A DNA stretch of 64,000 nucleotides, taken from contig DXWV01000028.1 in the NCBI GenBank assembly GCA_019416685.1, positions 23,183-87,182 on the forward strand, given 5' to 3'. The notes under the pieces are model-generated. The model saw only the letters and a list, made by a program, of their open reading frames with translations, did no database searches and was not told the DNA's origin. Shown piece by piece: positions 53,167 through 63,145 of the stretch (the stretch's first letter is position 1; every line of letters starts with the position of its first letter). A program made the translations under genes and the position numbers. The stretch is from Bacteroides sp. (lineage in GTDB: Bacteria; Bacteroidota; Bacteroidia; Bacteroidales; Bacteroidaceae).

Positions 53167-56100
53167 ATGAAAAAAATCACAAAGAGTAAGAGTCGAATCT
53201 TGCTATTATTCCTTTTTCTTCTGGCTCCAACAGTGTTGAGCGCTTCTGCACAAGATGTATTATTGAATTTAGATTTTACAAATGCTTCTTTGAGTAAGGT
53301 TTTAACTGAAATCGGGCATCAAGCCTCTCTTTCTATTATTTATAATACAAAAGATGTAAATCCTGATCAGGTGGTCACGATTAGAGTTTCTCAAGAAAAG
53401 CTGTCAGTCGTAATGACACGTTTATTGAAGAATTCAGGTGCCTCTTATTCTATTCGTGACAAGTATTTAGTACTATTTACAAATAAGGGGGAAACTATAA
53501 ATACTGTAACACAGAACAAACGTGTAATCAAAGGACATATCTCTGATACACACGGAGAACCACTAATTGGTGTAAGTGTCCTTATTAAAGGTACTGCTAA
53601 CGGGACTATTACCGACATAAACGGAGACTATTCTATTGAAGTGGCTAATAACAATGCAGTATTAGAAATCTCCTATATCGGTTATCGGAAAATAAGTCTT
53701 CCTGTTGCTAATACTAAATCTTTCGATATTGTGATGGAAGAAGATACCCAAATGCTGAATGAGGTGGTAGTTACTGCTATGGGAATTGAACGTGCTGCTA
53801 AATCACTGACATATGCAACTCAAAAGGTAGACGGTAAAGAGTTAACACGCGCAAAGGATGCAAATTTTATAAATGCGTTACAAGGTAAAACTGCAGGATT
53901 GGTTATCACTCCTAACTCAACAGGGGCGGGTGGGTCATCTAAAATTCTATTACGTGGTAATGCTTCCATTTTGGGAACCAATTCTCCTTTGATTGTATTG
54001 GATGGTATTCCTATGGCCGACCACAATCAGGGACAGATCGAAGGTAATATTGCTTATGGTGGCGGACATGACGGTGGTGATGGTCTATCTAATATCAATC
54101 CGGATGATATCCAAAGTATTACTGTTTTAAAGGGAGCAAATGCTGCAGCATTGTATGGTAGCCGTGCCGCAAATGGTGTACTACTGATTACAACTAAAAA
54201 GGGCTATGAAGGAAAAGTATCTGTTGATGTATCCAGTAGTTCTTTGTTTGAGACTCCTTTGGTTACTCCGGAATTTCAGGATAATTATGGAGCAGGAGTC
54301 GAATATTTCACAAATGGTTATTTTGCGAACGGCAGTCAGATAATAAATCCAACTTATTCAAGACGATTAACTACAACCTCTTGGGGAGGGGCTATTGGTC
54401 GTCTTTCTGATCGAACTTTAGAAGATATTCCTTATGCACGCAATAGTGCGCAGAGCAATATTGGGAATTTCCTGAGGACGGGAACGAATTTTAATAATAC
54501 AATTTCAATAACGGGAGGAAATGCAATTTCCCAAAGTTACTTTTCTTATGGAAATACCCAAGCTAAAGGAATGATGCCTAATAATACTTTTTCCAGACAC
54601 ATTTTTTCTTTTAGAAATAATTTTAAATTGTTTAAAGACAAATTGGAACTTAGTTTTTCTGCAAATTACGTAAAACAGGAATCTAAGAATAAACCCTCTT
54701 CGGGATACTTTGGTAATCCATTGTATAATTTGTATTTGATGCCACGTAATGCGGATATTCGCTATTTTAAAGATAACCAAGAAACCTATGGAGCATTATA
54801 TGCATTAAACTCAGAAAATTGGTATACAAACTCAACAGGAACAAAAACTCCTCGTAAAACGGGAGAAGGTCCTATTCAGGTATGGCCCTGGCAAACAGAA
54901 GAAAATGGTAACTCTCCATATTGGACTGCTAATCGTATCATTAACACAGCATATCTGGATCGTTTTTATACGTCTATTTCTGCAAAAGTGAATATCATGG
55001 AGGGGTTGTCTGCACAGGTTCGTATGAATTATGATGTGAATAATGTCCGTAATGAAGGAGAGACATATCATGGTACGAGAGGTAAAAACTTCTATAATTC
55101 CGTTTATTATACAGATAGGCAGACTGATACACAGATATTTATTGACGGATTGATCTCATATGCGAAAAGTATAAAAGACTTTGATCTGTCTGTAAATGTT
55201 GGTGGAAGTATGCAGGAAATCAATAATCGGAAGTTATCTTTATATTATACAATGGGAGATACAACAGCTATTCCGAATGTTTACGATCCTCAAAATATCA
55301 AGAATCCATCTCTGTATAAAAACGAATTGAATAAATCTAAAAATTGGGAGCATTCTGTATATGCAACAGCTTCTGTTGGTTATAAACAGATGGCTTATGT
55401 TGATTTTAGTGTTCGTAATGACTGGTCACAAGCATTTCAACAGTTTGTACCTTATGGCACATCGCCGAGTTATGCTTATTATGCGCTGGGTGGAAACGTC
55501 TTGTTAAATGACGTTTTTAAGTTTACGAGTGATAAGGTGAATTTATTAAAGGTTCGTCTATCATACAGTCAGGTAGGTAATTCTATTCCAAATGTCTTAT
55601 TTGATGAGTTACCTTATGATTTTAATACAGGAGGATATGGGGCGAAAAAATTTACAAGATTTGAGGATCCGAGACCAGAAACCGTGACGTCTACAGAGTT
55701 GGGAATTGAAGGACGTTTTTTTAATAATGCATGGGACTGGGATCTGACTCTCTATAATAGTATTATGCACAATCAATATTTAACAGTGTCATCGGCAACG
55801 GCAGGTTCGAGACCGATAAATAGCGGACGTGTTCGCAATCGTGGCTTTGAATTTACGACTAATTACTATTGGATGATAAACCAGGAGTGGTCTTGGAAAA
55901 CAGGTTTTAATATTTCATATAATGACAATGAGATCTTACAAACTTATGGTAATGATAAGGATATTACGATTGACTTAGGACAGGAATCCGGTCTTAAGAT
56001 TATTTATCGAAAGGGTCGTCCATATGGTGATTTATACGCTAATACCATAAAACGTGATCAGAATGGAAAGATCATAACTGACCGGTATGGTGCTCCTGTG

Positions 56101-56688
56101 ATAACTAATGATTGTAGTACTTATATTGGGAATGCAAATTCTAAAGTAAATTTTGGATGGAATAATACCTTCAATTATAAAGACTTCTCACTTTATTTCT
56201 TGATTGATGGTAAGGTTGGTGGTAAGATCGTGTCTTTAACAGAGGCTAAACTTGATTACTACGGTGTCTCTAAGCGATCCGGTGATGCTCGCGACCGGGG
56301 AATTGTATATATGAAAGAATCTATTGTTGATGGCAATATTGTACAACAAGCTGTTCCCGGTATAATTATGGGTGATGGTCAAGTTGCATCAGCACAAGAT
56401 TATTATCAAACAATAGGTGGTGGACTAGCTGCATTATCCGAGTATACTTATGATGCAACCAACTTACGTCTGCGTGAACTTTCAATGGGATATACATTCC
56501 GTAGTCTGTTTGGCAATGGTAAGAATCTATCTGTCTCTGTTGTAGGGCGTAATTTATTTTTCATTTATAAAAAATCACCCGTTGATCCGGATGTATCTGT
56601 TTCTACAAGTAACGGATTTGGTGGGATTGACTGTTTCAGTCTGCCCACAACGCGGAGCTTCGGTATTAATTTAAAGGCTTCATTTTAA
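53167..56688 (+). CDS. SusC-family transporter with N-terminal STN (signalling) domain
   Basis: A protein of 1173 residues from MKKITKSKSRILLLF; in-frame sequence from 53143 lacks an ATG. After the signal peptide (ending SASAQ) comes an STN domain (about 30-110: LNLDFTNASLSKVLTEIGHQ, SIIYNTKDVN), then the carboxypeptidase-regulatory-like domain (IKGHISDTHGEPLIGVSVLI), TonB box NEVVVTAMG, plug (NSPLIVLDGIPMADHNQG, TVLKGANAAALYGSRAANGV) and barrel ending FGINLKASF. STN domains talk to FecR-type anti-sigma factors across the periplasm, so the locus should be under ECF-sigma control. No sigma or FecR gene is present between frr and this gene. Confidence 0.95.
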   Translation: MKKITKSKSRILLLFLFLLAPTVLSASAQDVLLNLDFTNASLSKVLTEIGHQASLSIIYNTKDVNPDQVVTIRVSQEKLSVVMTRLLKNSGASYSIRDKYLVLFTNKGETINTVTQNKRVIKGHISDTHGEPLIGVSVLIKGTANGTITDINGDYSIEVANNNAVLEISYIGYRKISLPVANTKSFDIVMEEDTQMLNEVVVTAMGIERAAKSLTYATQKVDGKELTRAKDANFINALQGKTAGLVITPNSTGAGGSSKILLRGNASILGTNSPLIVLDGIPMADHNQGQIEGNIAYGGGHDGGDGLSNINPDDIQSITVLKGANAAALYGSRAANGVLLITTKKGYEGKVSVDVSSSSLFETPLVTPEFQDNYGAGVEYFTNGYFANGSQIINPTYSRRLTTTSWGGAIGRLSDRTLEDIPYARNSAQSNIGNFLRTGTNFNNTISITGGNAISQSYFSYGNTQAKGMMPNNTFSRHIFSFRNNFKLFKDKLELSFSANYVKQESKNKPSSGYFGNPLYNLYLMPRNADIRYFKDNQETYGALYALNSENWYTNSTGTKTPRKTGEGPIQVWPWQTEENGNSPYWTANRIINTAYLDRFYTSISAKVNIMEGLSAQVRMNYDVNNVRNEGETYHGTRGKNFYNSVYYTDRQTDTQIFIDGLISYAKSIKDFDLSVNVGGSMQEINNRKLSLYYTMGDTTAIPNVYDPQNIKNPSLYKNELNKSKNWEHSVYATASVGYKQMAYVDFSVRNDWSQAFQQFVPYGTSPSYAYYALGGNVLLNDVFKFTSDKVNLLKVRLSYSQVGNSIPNVLFDELPYDFNTGGYGAKKFTRFEDPRPETVTSTELGIEGRFFNNAWDWDLTLYNSIMHNQYLTVSSATAGSRPINSGRVRNRGFEFTTNYYWMINQEWSWKTGFNISYNDNEILQTYGNDKDITIDLGQESGLKIIYRKGRPYGDLYANTIKRDQNGKIITDRYGAPVITNDCSTYIGNANSKVNFGWNNTFNYKDFSLYFLIDGKVGGKIVSLTEAKLDYYGVSKRSGDARDRGIVYMKESIVDGNIVQQAVPGIIMGDGQVASAQDYYQTIGGGLAALSEYTYDATNLRLRELSMGYTFRSLFGNGKNLSVSVVGRNLFFIYKKSPVDPDVSVSTSNGFGGIDCFSLPTTRSFGINLKASF

Positions 56689-56699
56689 TAAATAAAGAT

Positions 56700-58352
56700 A
56701 TGAAATATTTTAATAAGATAATATTATTTTCAGTAATATCTGGTTGGGTATTAACTGGGTGTTATGATGGTGTAGTTGACAACTTGAAGTCTAATTCCAC
56801 GATGGAGCATGCTACGGATTCGGTCTCAAGTATTTCCACCGCTGCCGGGTTACTTATTACTGCTCAAGAACTCCTGATTGATAAACGTGAACACAAGTAC
56901 CAATATCAATTTAACCTGCATATGGATAATTATTGTGGGTATATGTGCTTACCGCATAATTTTCAGGGTCGTATCAAATCTACCTATGTAATAAATGACG
57001 ATTTTGCTTCCGGACCTAAAGCAAACATGACTTGGGTAGCCCAACAAGTAGTACCTGTAATGGCTTCTGCAAAAACGTTGAAAGCTGAACCTCTTGGTGC
57101 AATAGCCAATATTTTATATTCCTACGAAGCCCATTTGTATTCAGGAGTACATGGTCCTTTTCCATACAATGATTATAAAGTATTAAAAGAAGAGTATCCT
57201 TTGACATACAATTCGGTTGAAGACATTTACGACTCCATTTTCTTGGACTTGCAACGCGATATTGACATTTTGCTTGAGTACAAAAAGAATCCTGATGCCG
57301 AATTGGATAGAACGATTTCATCCATGGATAAAATTGCGGGTGGTAAAGTGGATAACTGGATAAAGTTTGCAAACTCCTTACGCTTACGGATGGCTATGAA
57401 TATGGTAAAAGCAGCTCCGGATAAAGCTCAAAGAATAGCAGAAGAAGCTATTAAATCAGGTGTTTTGGAAGCTTCGGATAATGATATAGCGCTTGATGTA
57501 TATAAACTGTATTTGGATAGGCATCCTTTATTCAAAATATCCAGTAGTTGGGTAGATAGTCGTTTGAACGCGAATTTGCATAATATATTAAAGCGTACAG
57601 GACATCCGATGTTAGAAGAGTTCTTTTCAAAAAACTCAGCTGATATCTATGATATATCCGGACGTAAAGTATTAGATACAAATTCTGATTATTTATCTAT
57701 GAGAAACGGATCCTTAACCGAAGATCCGAATACATCTCCTACTTACTTGTCTTTTTCTAAACTCTCTACCAACTTCTCTCAGAAGCCATTGGAAATATTT
57801 AAAGTTTCCGAAGTGTATTTTTTGCGTGCTGAAGGTGCGTTGAGAGGTTGGGCAATGGGAGGTACTCCTGAACATTTCTATAACGAAGGGATCAGAACCA
57901 GTTTTAAAGAATTTGGATTTAGTGATAAATACGATCAGTACATCGTTTCAGAGAGTGTAGTATCAGTCGATTACAGAGATTATTATGATTTGCGAAACAA
58001 TGCCGAAGGAGTTATGAATGTTTGCAATAAATGGAGTAACAGCGACTCCAAAGAGGTTATGCTTGAAAAGATCATTACTCAAAAATGGATCGCTCTTTTC
58101 CCGATGTCGGCTGTTGCATGGGCTGATATGAGACGTACGGGGTATCCCCATATGATTTCGCCGGTGAAAGGTTCGTTCGCTGATGGTGATGGAAGTATTG
58201 ACCCTTTGGTTGGGATATGCCGTATTCCCTATGCAGTGGGAGGAGATAATGAAAATAAGGCGGATATTGAAACCTCTGCTATACCGGTATTAAATGGTCC
58301 TGATCAACAATCAACCCGTTTATGGTGGGATATAGATATTGCTAATTTTTAA
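56700..58352 (+). CDS. SusD-like surface lipoprotein (SusD-2 type)
   Basis: A 550-residue lipoprotein (signal ending WVLTGC-Y) that begins 11 bp after SusC. TPR-like helices (ANSLRLRMAMNMVKAAPDKA, VSEVYFLRAEGALRGWAMGG) and the C-terminal TQKWIALFPMSAVAWADMRR place it in the second SusD branch, which differs from the classic EGHRFFDL type. It should be the glycan-binding lid of the STN-type SusC. Confidence 0.92.
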   Translation: MKYFNKIILFSVISGWVLTGCYDGVVDNLKSNSTMEHATDSVSSISTAAGLLITAQELLIDKREHKYQYQFNLHMDNYCGYMCLPHNFQGRIKSTYVINDDFASGPKANMTWVAQQVVPVMASAKTLKAEPLGAIANILYSYEAHLYSGVHGPFPYNDYKVLKEEYPLTYNSVEDIYDSIFLDLQRDIDILLEYKKNPDAELDRTISSMDKIAGGKVDNWIKFANSLRLRMAMNMVKAAPDKAQRIAEEAIKSGVLEASDNDIALDVYKLYLDRHPLFKISSSWVDSRLNANLHNILKRTGHPMLEEFFSKNSADIYDISGRKVLDTNSDYLSMRNGSLTEDPNTSPTYLSFSKLSTNFSQKPLEIFKVSEVYFLRAEGALRGWAMGGTPEHFYNEGIRTSFKEFGFSDKYDQYIVSESVVSVDYRDYYDLRNNAEGVMNVCNKWSNSDSKEVMLEKIITQKWIALFPMSAVAWADMRRTGYPHMISPVKGSFADGDGSIDPLVGICRIPYAVGGDNENKADIETSAIPVLNGPDQQSTRLWWDIDIANF

Positions 58353-58363
58353 TGAATATAATT

Positions 58364-59344
58364 ATGAAAAAATATATTGTTATAACAAGTGTGTTTGTAA
58401 GTCTCTTTCTGTGTGCATGTAATGATAACACAGAAGTCTCTTACTCAATGGCCGATTTAGTTTCAGATTTTAAAGTAGAGAAAAGTGAAGTGGTTATTGG
58501 CCAGGAAGTCGCATTTAAAGTTTATCTCCCTGGTATCCAACCAATCGATAAAATCCTGTTGCGCAAAGACGGTGTAAATATGTATATGAATTGGAGCTAT
58601 CCGGAAATATTGGATGCTGCCGAAGGTGAATTGAATTATGATCCTGAACATGTATTTATAACAACATCCCGTACGGATGAATGGAGTGTAGGCGAATGGG
58701 ATCTAATTGTACGTCGTGATAAAGAAGAAGATAATGTAGGGAAAATCAACTGTGTATTATTAGCAGATAAGGAAATTGATGTAGATACCTATGCAGATCT
58801 TCTGAATATTAAGGCAAGTGGTTGGTCGGGACAATCTGTCGATTCACTGGTTTTTGTATCACAAGACTTCCGGCAGGTGAAAGTGGCGACTGGTGCTGAT
58901 GACGAAAAATTGCCTGCAGTCATTCAGAATTTACAGATACAACTACCTAAAGATTTCCTGTCGGATGGAACCTGGAAACTTTTTATTGAACGCTGGGAGT
59001 TTGGTTTAAAGGAAGAACTTACAACTTTTGAATTTATCAAGAAAGGATTTCTGGATGATGCCCCTATTACAGCCGATGCTGATGGTAAATACAAAGTGTT
59101 TTTCAAGTTAGATCAAGTGAAGGAGAAAGAAGATAAAATTTCAATTATTTCTCCTATTACCACCAAAAAGGAAACACGTACATTAAGTAACGAGTTTTTT
59201 GATCCGGATACACACATTTATACACTGGTACTGGATGAGGTTAAAACTCCTGCAAATGAAGGTAAATGGAGATTTACGATGAGACGTTCGGGGATTTATG
59301 TATTTCAGGCTATTGAAAAAGAGCTGACAAAAGCTATTAAATAA
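58364..59344 (+). CDS. Surface lipoprotein, probable glycan-binding protein of the GH85 PUL
   Basis: A protein of 326 residues from MKKYIVITSVFVSLFLCAC; an ATG at 58352 overlaps the SusD stop and is less likely. The lipobox is FLCAC-N. At least two Ig-like beta domains are visible (FKVEKSEVVIGQEVAFKVYL near the start), similar to N-terminal domains of SGBP proteins in mucin and N-glycan PULs. I see no catalytic motif. Position between SusD and the enzyme supports glycan binding, which remains inferred. Confidence 0.75.
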   Translation: MKKYIVITSVFVSLFLCACNDNTEVSYSMADLVSDFKVEKSEVVIGQEVAFKVYLPGIQPIDKILLRKDGVNMYMNWSYPEILDAAEGELNYDPEHVFITTSRTDEWSVGEWDLIVRRDKEEDNVGKINCVLLADKEIDVDTYADLLNIKASGWSGQSVDSLVFVSQDFRQVKVATGADDEKLPAVIQNLQIQLPKDFLSDGTWKLFIERWEFGLKEELTTFEFIKKGFLDDAPITADADGKYKVFFKLDQVKEKEDKISIISPITTKKETRTLSNEFFDPDTHIYTLVLDEVKTPANEGKWRFTMRRSGIYVFQAIEKELTKAIK

Positions 59345-59370
59345 ATTATTAACCATTAAAAAATGATGCA

Positions 59371-62300
59371 ATGAAAAAAAAGGTACTTTTTGCAAGTATT
59401 TTAGCTTCTTTATTTATAGAAGCTAATGCGCAGACTGCTCCAGCCTATACACTGGACTATGCGGTGGATATGGGTGCAAGTTGGAGTGAAATGCTTGATA
59501 CATGGGAGCCGGGAAAACCTTTCAGTGATAAGTCGGGATATATTGATGAAAACTTTTTTGTTTCACGTGTACGTCCTAAGGCTCGTATAAAGAATGACAA
59601 AACTCAAGTTGTTCCCACAAGAGGTGACGAACGCAAAGTTTTATGGTGGTGTCCTGTTGGGGAGAACTCTAAAGTATGGGGGCCGCTGCCACGCTACAAT
59701 TTTAATGCAGATAACTTCAGTATGTGGCAATATCTGGATTATCATGGCAACTGGTCCAATGGTTGGATTCGTGTTCCGGGAGTATTCAATGACGTTGCTC
59801 ATAAAAATGGAGTAATGACGGGTTGTTTAATATTCTTTGAGGGTTCTGTAAGTCCGGAATTACAAAAACTGGTTAAGAAGGAGGGGAGTGAATTTAAGTA
59901 TGCCAAGAAATTCGTTCAGATGTTGAAATTTTATGGACTCGATGGAGTAGGCGTTAACCCAGAAGGAGGCTTGGGACAAACTTTGGCCGATAATCTGAAA
60001 GGCTTTTTTGCTGCCTGTCATGATGCTGCTACAGAGATAGACTGGCATTTTAAAGTGATTTGGTATGAATCTCAGACAAATGAAGGGTATGTGTCCTGGA
60101 CAGACCAATTAAGTGATAGAAATGATGAGTGGTTTTCAAAAGATGGGAAGACTGTTACAGATGCTTACTTCTTGAACTATAACTGGAATCCGAATAAATT
60201 GGCTACCTCTTTGGCTACAGCTCAAAAGCTGGAACGTAATACTTATGATGTATATGCAGGTATGGATATTCAGGGACGAGGTTTGCATAACAATGCAGGT
60301 GCAGCTGGAAACTGGGTACTATTGAAAGATCAGCCATTCTCTATCGGGTTATGGGGGGCTCATGATGATAATGTAATCCATCAATCTTCCACAGAAAACG
60401 GAACTTCCGATTTAGCTATACAGAATTTATATCAGGAAAAACTTGAAATGTTCTTCTCCGGAGGTAAACGTAATCCTGCTATCTGTCCGGCAATAAACAA
60501 TGAACGCCGTGGCTTCGGTAAAACCGACCTGGAAGGTTTCCATGGTATCGCAGCGTTTGTAAATGCTCAGAGTACGCTGAATACTCTTCCGTTTGTGACT
60601 CGTTTTAACTTAGGTAATGGTGCTTTCTTTAAGAATGAAGGGGTGACAACATTCGGTAATAAATGGTATAATATTGGTATGCAAGACTTCTTGCCAACAT
60701 GGAGATGGTGGATTACTAATTCATGGACTGAAGCCACTTCGGTTCCGGCAGATGCTATTAATCTGGATTTCACATTTGATGATGCATGGTATGGTGGTTC
60801 TGCGTTGAAAATTCATGGTGCTACGGCAAATTCTAAAATTCGTTTGTTTAAGACGGAATTGGATGTCACCGATGGTTGTGAAGTCAGCATAACTTACAAA
60901 ATGGTAAATGGCGGTACAAGTCCTAAGTTAGCACTTTGCTTCTCTAAAACAGGTAGTGAAAATAATTTTGTTTCCTATTCATTACCGGACGTAACAAAAG
61001 TTGGCGAGTGGTTTACTGCCAAAGTTAAGCTTAGCGAAGTAGGTGTGAATGCGGGTGATAAGATTGCATGTATTGCATTGGATGTACAGAACACCACTCC
61101 AAGTTATGAATTATTGTTGGGTGAGATGTCTATCATTGACCCTGCTCAAACGATGACTCCTGCTGATATTACCATTACTCATGCAGAAGTATTGGGCGGA
61201 CATTTCAATTCAAGTGATGTGAAAGTGGTTTGGCGTTGTGGTGATAAGGATATCAATGAGGCTGAAGGTACTCCTGTATACAATGATGATGTAAATGCAT
61301 GGTATTACGAAGTTTATGTACGCGAAAGTGAAAGCTCAGAACCTGTTTTATGTACAGCAACTACTTCCTGGGCTGCTTATATTATAGGTGCTCCGTCTGC
61401 TCTTAAAGATGAAACGGTACAAGTTGGTATTTGTGCAGTCAATCCGGCAGGTAAGCGTGGTGCTATCGTTTGGTCCGAAAAGATGGAACGCGTAATAGAA
61501 CCAATTGAGACAATTACGATAGATAAAGAGATTATAAAACCAGGTCAGGAATTTACAGTTAAATTCTATGATGTGACTCATGCTCCTGCTACATTCAAAT
61601 TGAAGAAAGCCACGGATGCAGCCGACGCCGGTACATTTAATAATGTTACAGAATTTACTACTTCTTTGGATGAAATTGGTTTCTATGATATGGAAGTCAC
61701 CATTGGTGATGTAGCAACGATGTATCGTGGTTTTGTTCAGGTTACTCCTGAAGAAACAGGTGGTATCAATGAATTGACAGGTTTGAACGTTGATAAGAAA
61801 GCTGCTGCCGTAAATGAAGATGTAACTTTCAGTTACGAAGGTGTAAAACGTGATGGTACAGTTTCAAGAGGGCTTCATTTGACAGACGTGCAATCATTTA
61901 CTCTTCCGATAGAACTTTGTAATAAGACTCCGTTTACGGTGGCCTTCTGGATGAAAATAGACGAGAACGTACAGCCCTCTGCCGAAGGAACAGCTTTGTA
62001 TAGCCAACGTAACTATGCAGATGGTTGGCCCAAAAATGCTTGGGGAGATGTATGGGTAGACATTGCTCCTGAAAATTATATATGGGTTCGTCTGCTTGGA
62101 AATGCAGGTAACAAAGGAACGATAGCAGAAGACTATAAAGTAATCCCTAATAAATGGGCACATATTGCATTCAGTGTTAATGGGAATACAACTAAAATGT
62201 ATTTTAATGGTAAATTAGTCGATCAATACACAGGCCCACACACCTATGAAGGAAAGGGGACTCCTCGTTTCGGAGGTAGTGCTGCAAGCCGTAGTGGATT

Positions 62301-63039
62301 TGTTGGTTCTTTAGATGAAATCCAGTTCTATAATCGTGCTGTTACAGACGATGAAGTAGTAGCTGCAATGAATGGTTTTGATCCTGATATTGATGAATTA
62401 CCGGCTGGTTTAGTGGGCTATTTCAATTTTGAAACGGATCCTGACGAAGAAGGGTATTTTGAAAACTTTGGTTCCGAAGGTACTTATAAAGGTGCTGTAA
62501 CGACTGTAAAAACGATTGAAAAAGTCGACAACGATGTTCCTGTTACCGCTCCTCAAATGTCTACAGGAGTTCCTTTCAGAACAGGTGTAATGGAGATTAC
62601 CTCTGCTACTACATGGAATTTGAATGGTGCTACGATGAAAGAGCAAAATGATGAAGTCGGTACAGCTAAGGTTTCTTATGCTACAGATGGTACTTATGAT
62701 GCACAGGTTACATTGGAAAATGTATATGGAAAAGTAACAATGGCTGTTTCTGATTGTGTGGTTATTGGTACTGGTGGGTCAGGTATAGAAGAGAACGGAA
62801 CCGTACAACTTAGAATGTATCCGAATCCATTTAAAGACGTAATTAATCTGGTTTTTGCAGAAAGCGGAAATTATGTTGTATATATTTATACGAGTGCTGG
62901 ACAACTTGTGAAAACATTAGGTGTTGATGCTGTTATGGGTGATATTAAGCAACTTTCCGTAGGTGAACAAGGTATGTATTACGTACGAGTAACCAAAGGT
63001 GGTAAAGATGTGAAGTCATTCAAGGTAGTTAAAGAATAA
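59371..63039 (+). CDS. GH85 endo-beta-N-acetylglucosaminidase with LamG and C-terminal tail domains
   Basis: A 1222-residue secreted protein (signal ending NAQ). The GH85 barrel (about 70-440) holds the N-x-E catalytic pair Asn196-Pro-Glu198 in LDGVGVNPEGG, with WYESQTNEGYVSW and DAYFLNYNWNP. A carbohydrate-binding-like domain follows (about 455-595), then Ig-like domains, a LamG domain (about 820-1010, GSLDEIQFYNRAVTDDEVV) and a Por-tail-like C-terminus (MYPNPFKDVINLVF ... SFKVVKE). GH85 cuts between the two core GlcNAc residues of N-glycans by substrate-assisted catalysis. It is the enzyme of the second PUL and may feed released glycans to the SusCD pair. Confidence 0.93.
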   Translation: MKKKVLFASILASLFIEANAQTAPAYTLDYAVDMGASWSEMLDTWEPGKPFSDKSGYIDENFFVSRVRPKARIKNDKTQVVPTRGDERKVLWWCPVGENSKVWGPLPRYNFNADNFSMWQYLDYHGNWSNGWIRVPGVFNDVAHKNGVMTGCLIFFEGSVSPELQKLVKKEGSEFKYAKKFVQMLKFYGLDGVGVNPEGGLGQTLADNLKGFFAACHDAATEIDWHFKVIWYESQTNEGYVSWTDQLSDRNDEWFSKDGKTVTDAYFLNYNWNPNKLATSLATAQKLERNTYDVYAGMDIQGRGLHNNAGAAGNWVLLKDQPFSIGLWGAHDDNVIHQSSTENGTSDLAIQNLYQEKLEMFFSGGKRNPAICPAINNERRGFGKTDLEGFHGIAAFVNAQSTLNTLPFVTRFNLGNGAFFKNEGVTTFGNKWYNIGMQDFLPTWRWWITNSWTEATSVPADAINLDFTFDDAWYGGSALKIHGATANSKIRLFKTELDVTDGCEVSITYKMVNGGTSPKLALCFSKTGSENNFVSYSLPDVTKVGEWFTAKVKLSEVGVNAGDKIACIALDVQNTTPSYELLLGEMSIIDPAQTMTPADITITHAEVLGGHFNSSDVKVVWRCGDKDINEAEGTPVYNDDVNAWYYEVYVRESESSEPVLCTATTSWAAYIIGAPSALKDETVQVGICAVNPAGKRGAIVWSEKMERVIEPIETITIDKEIIKPGQEFTVKFYDVTHAPATFKLKKATDAADAGTFNNVTEFTTSLDEIGFYDMEVTIGDVATMYRGFVQVTPEETGGINELTGLNVDKKAAAVNEDVTFSYEGVKRDGTVSRGLHLTDVQSFTLPIELCNKTPFTVAFWMKIDENVQPSAEGTALYSQRNYADGWPKNAWGDVWVDIAPENYIWVRLLGNAGNKGTIAEDYKVIPNKWAHIAFSVNGNTTKMYFNGKLVDQYTGPHTYEGKGTPRFGGSAASRSGFVGSLDEIQFYNRAVTDDEVVAAMNGFDPDIDELPAGLVGYFNFETDPDEEGYFENFGSEGTYKGAVTTVKTIEKVDNDVPVTAPQMSTGVPFRTGVMEITSATTWNLNGATMKEQNDEVGTAKVSYATDGTYDAQVTLENVYGKVTMAVSDCVVIGTGGSGIEENGTVQLRMYPNPFKDVINLVFAESGNYVVYIYTSAGQLVKTLGVDAVMGDIKQLSVGEQGMYYVRVTKGGKDVKSFKVVKE

Positions 63040-63082
63040 ACATCTTCAAGAAGAAGCTATATACATGTTTGTATAAGTAAGG

Positions 63083-63126
63083 AAAAAGAGGATGTATCAA
63101 GTTCCCGGATACATCCTCTTTTCTAT
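63083..63126. terminator. Bidirectional terminator between GH85 and pyrH
   Basis: Perfect 12-bp stem AGAGGATGTATC / GATACATCCTCT with A-rich and T-rich flanks on both sides, serving the convergent genes. Confidence 0.92.
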
Positions 63127-63145
63127 TTTGTTTATATATATATTG

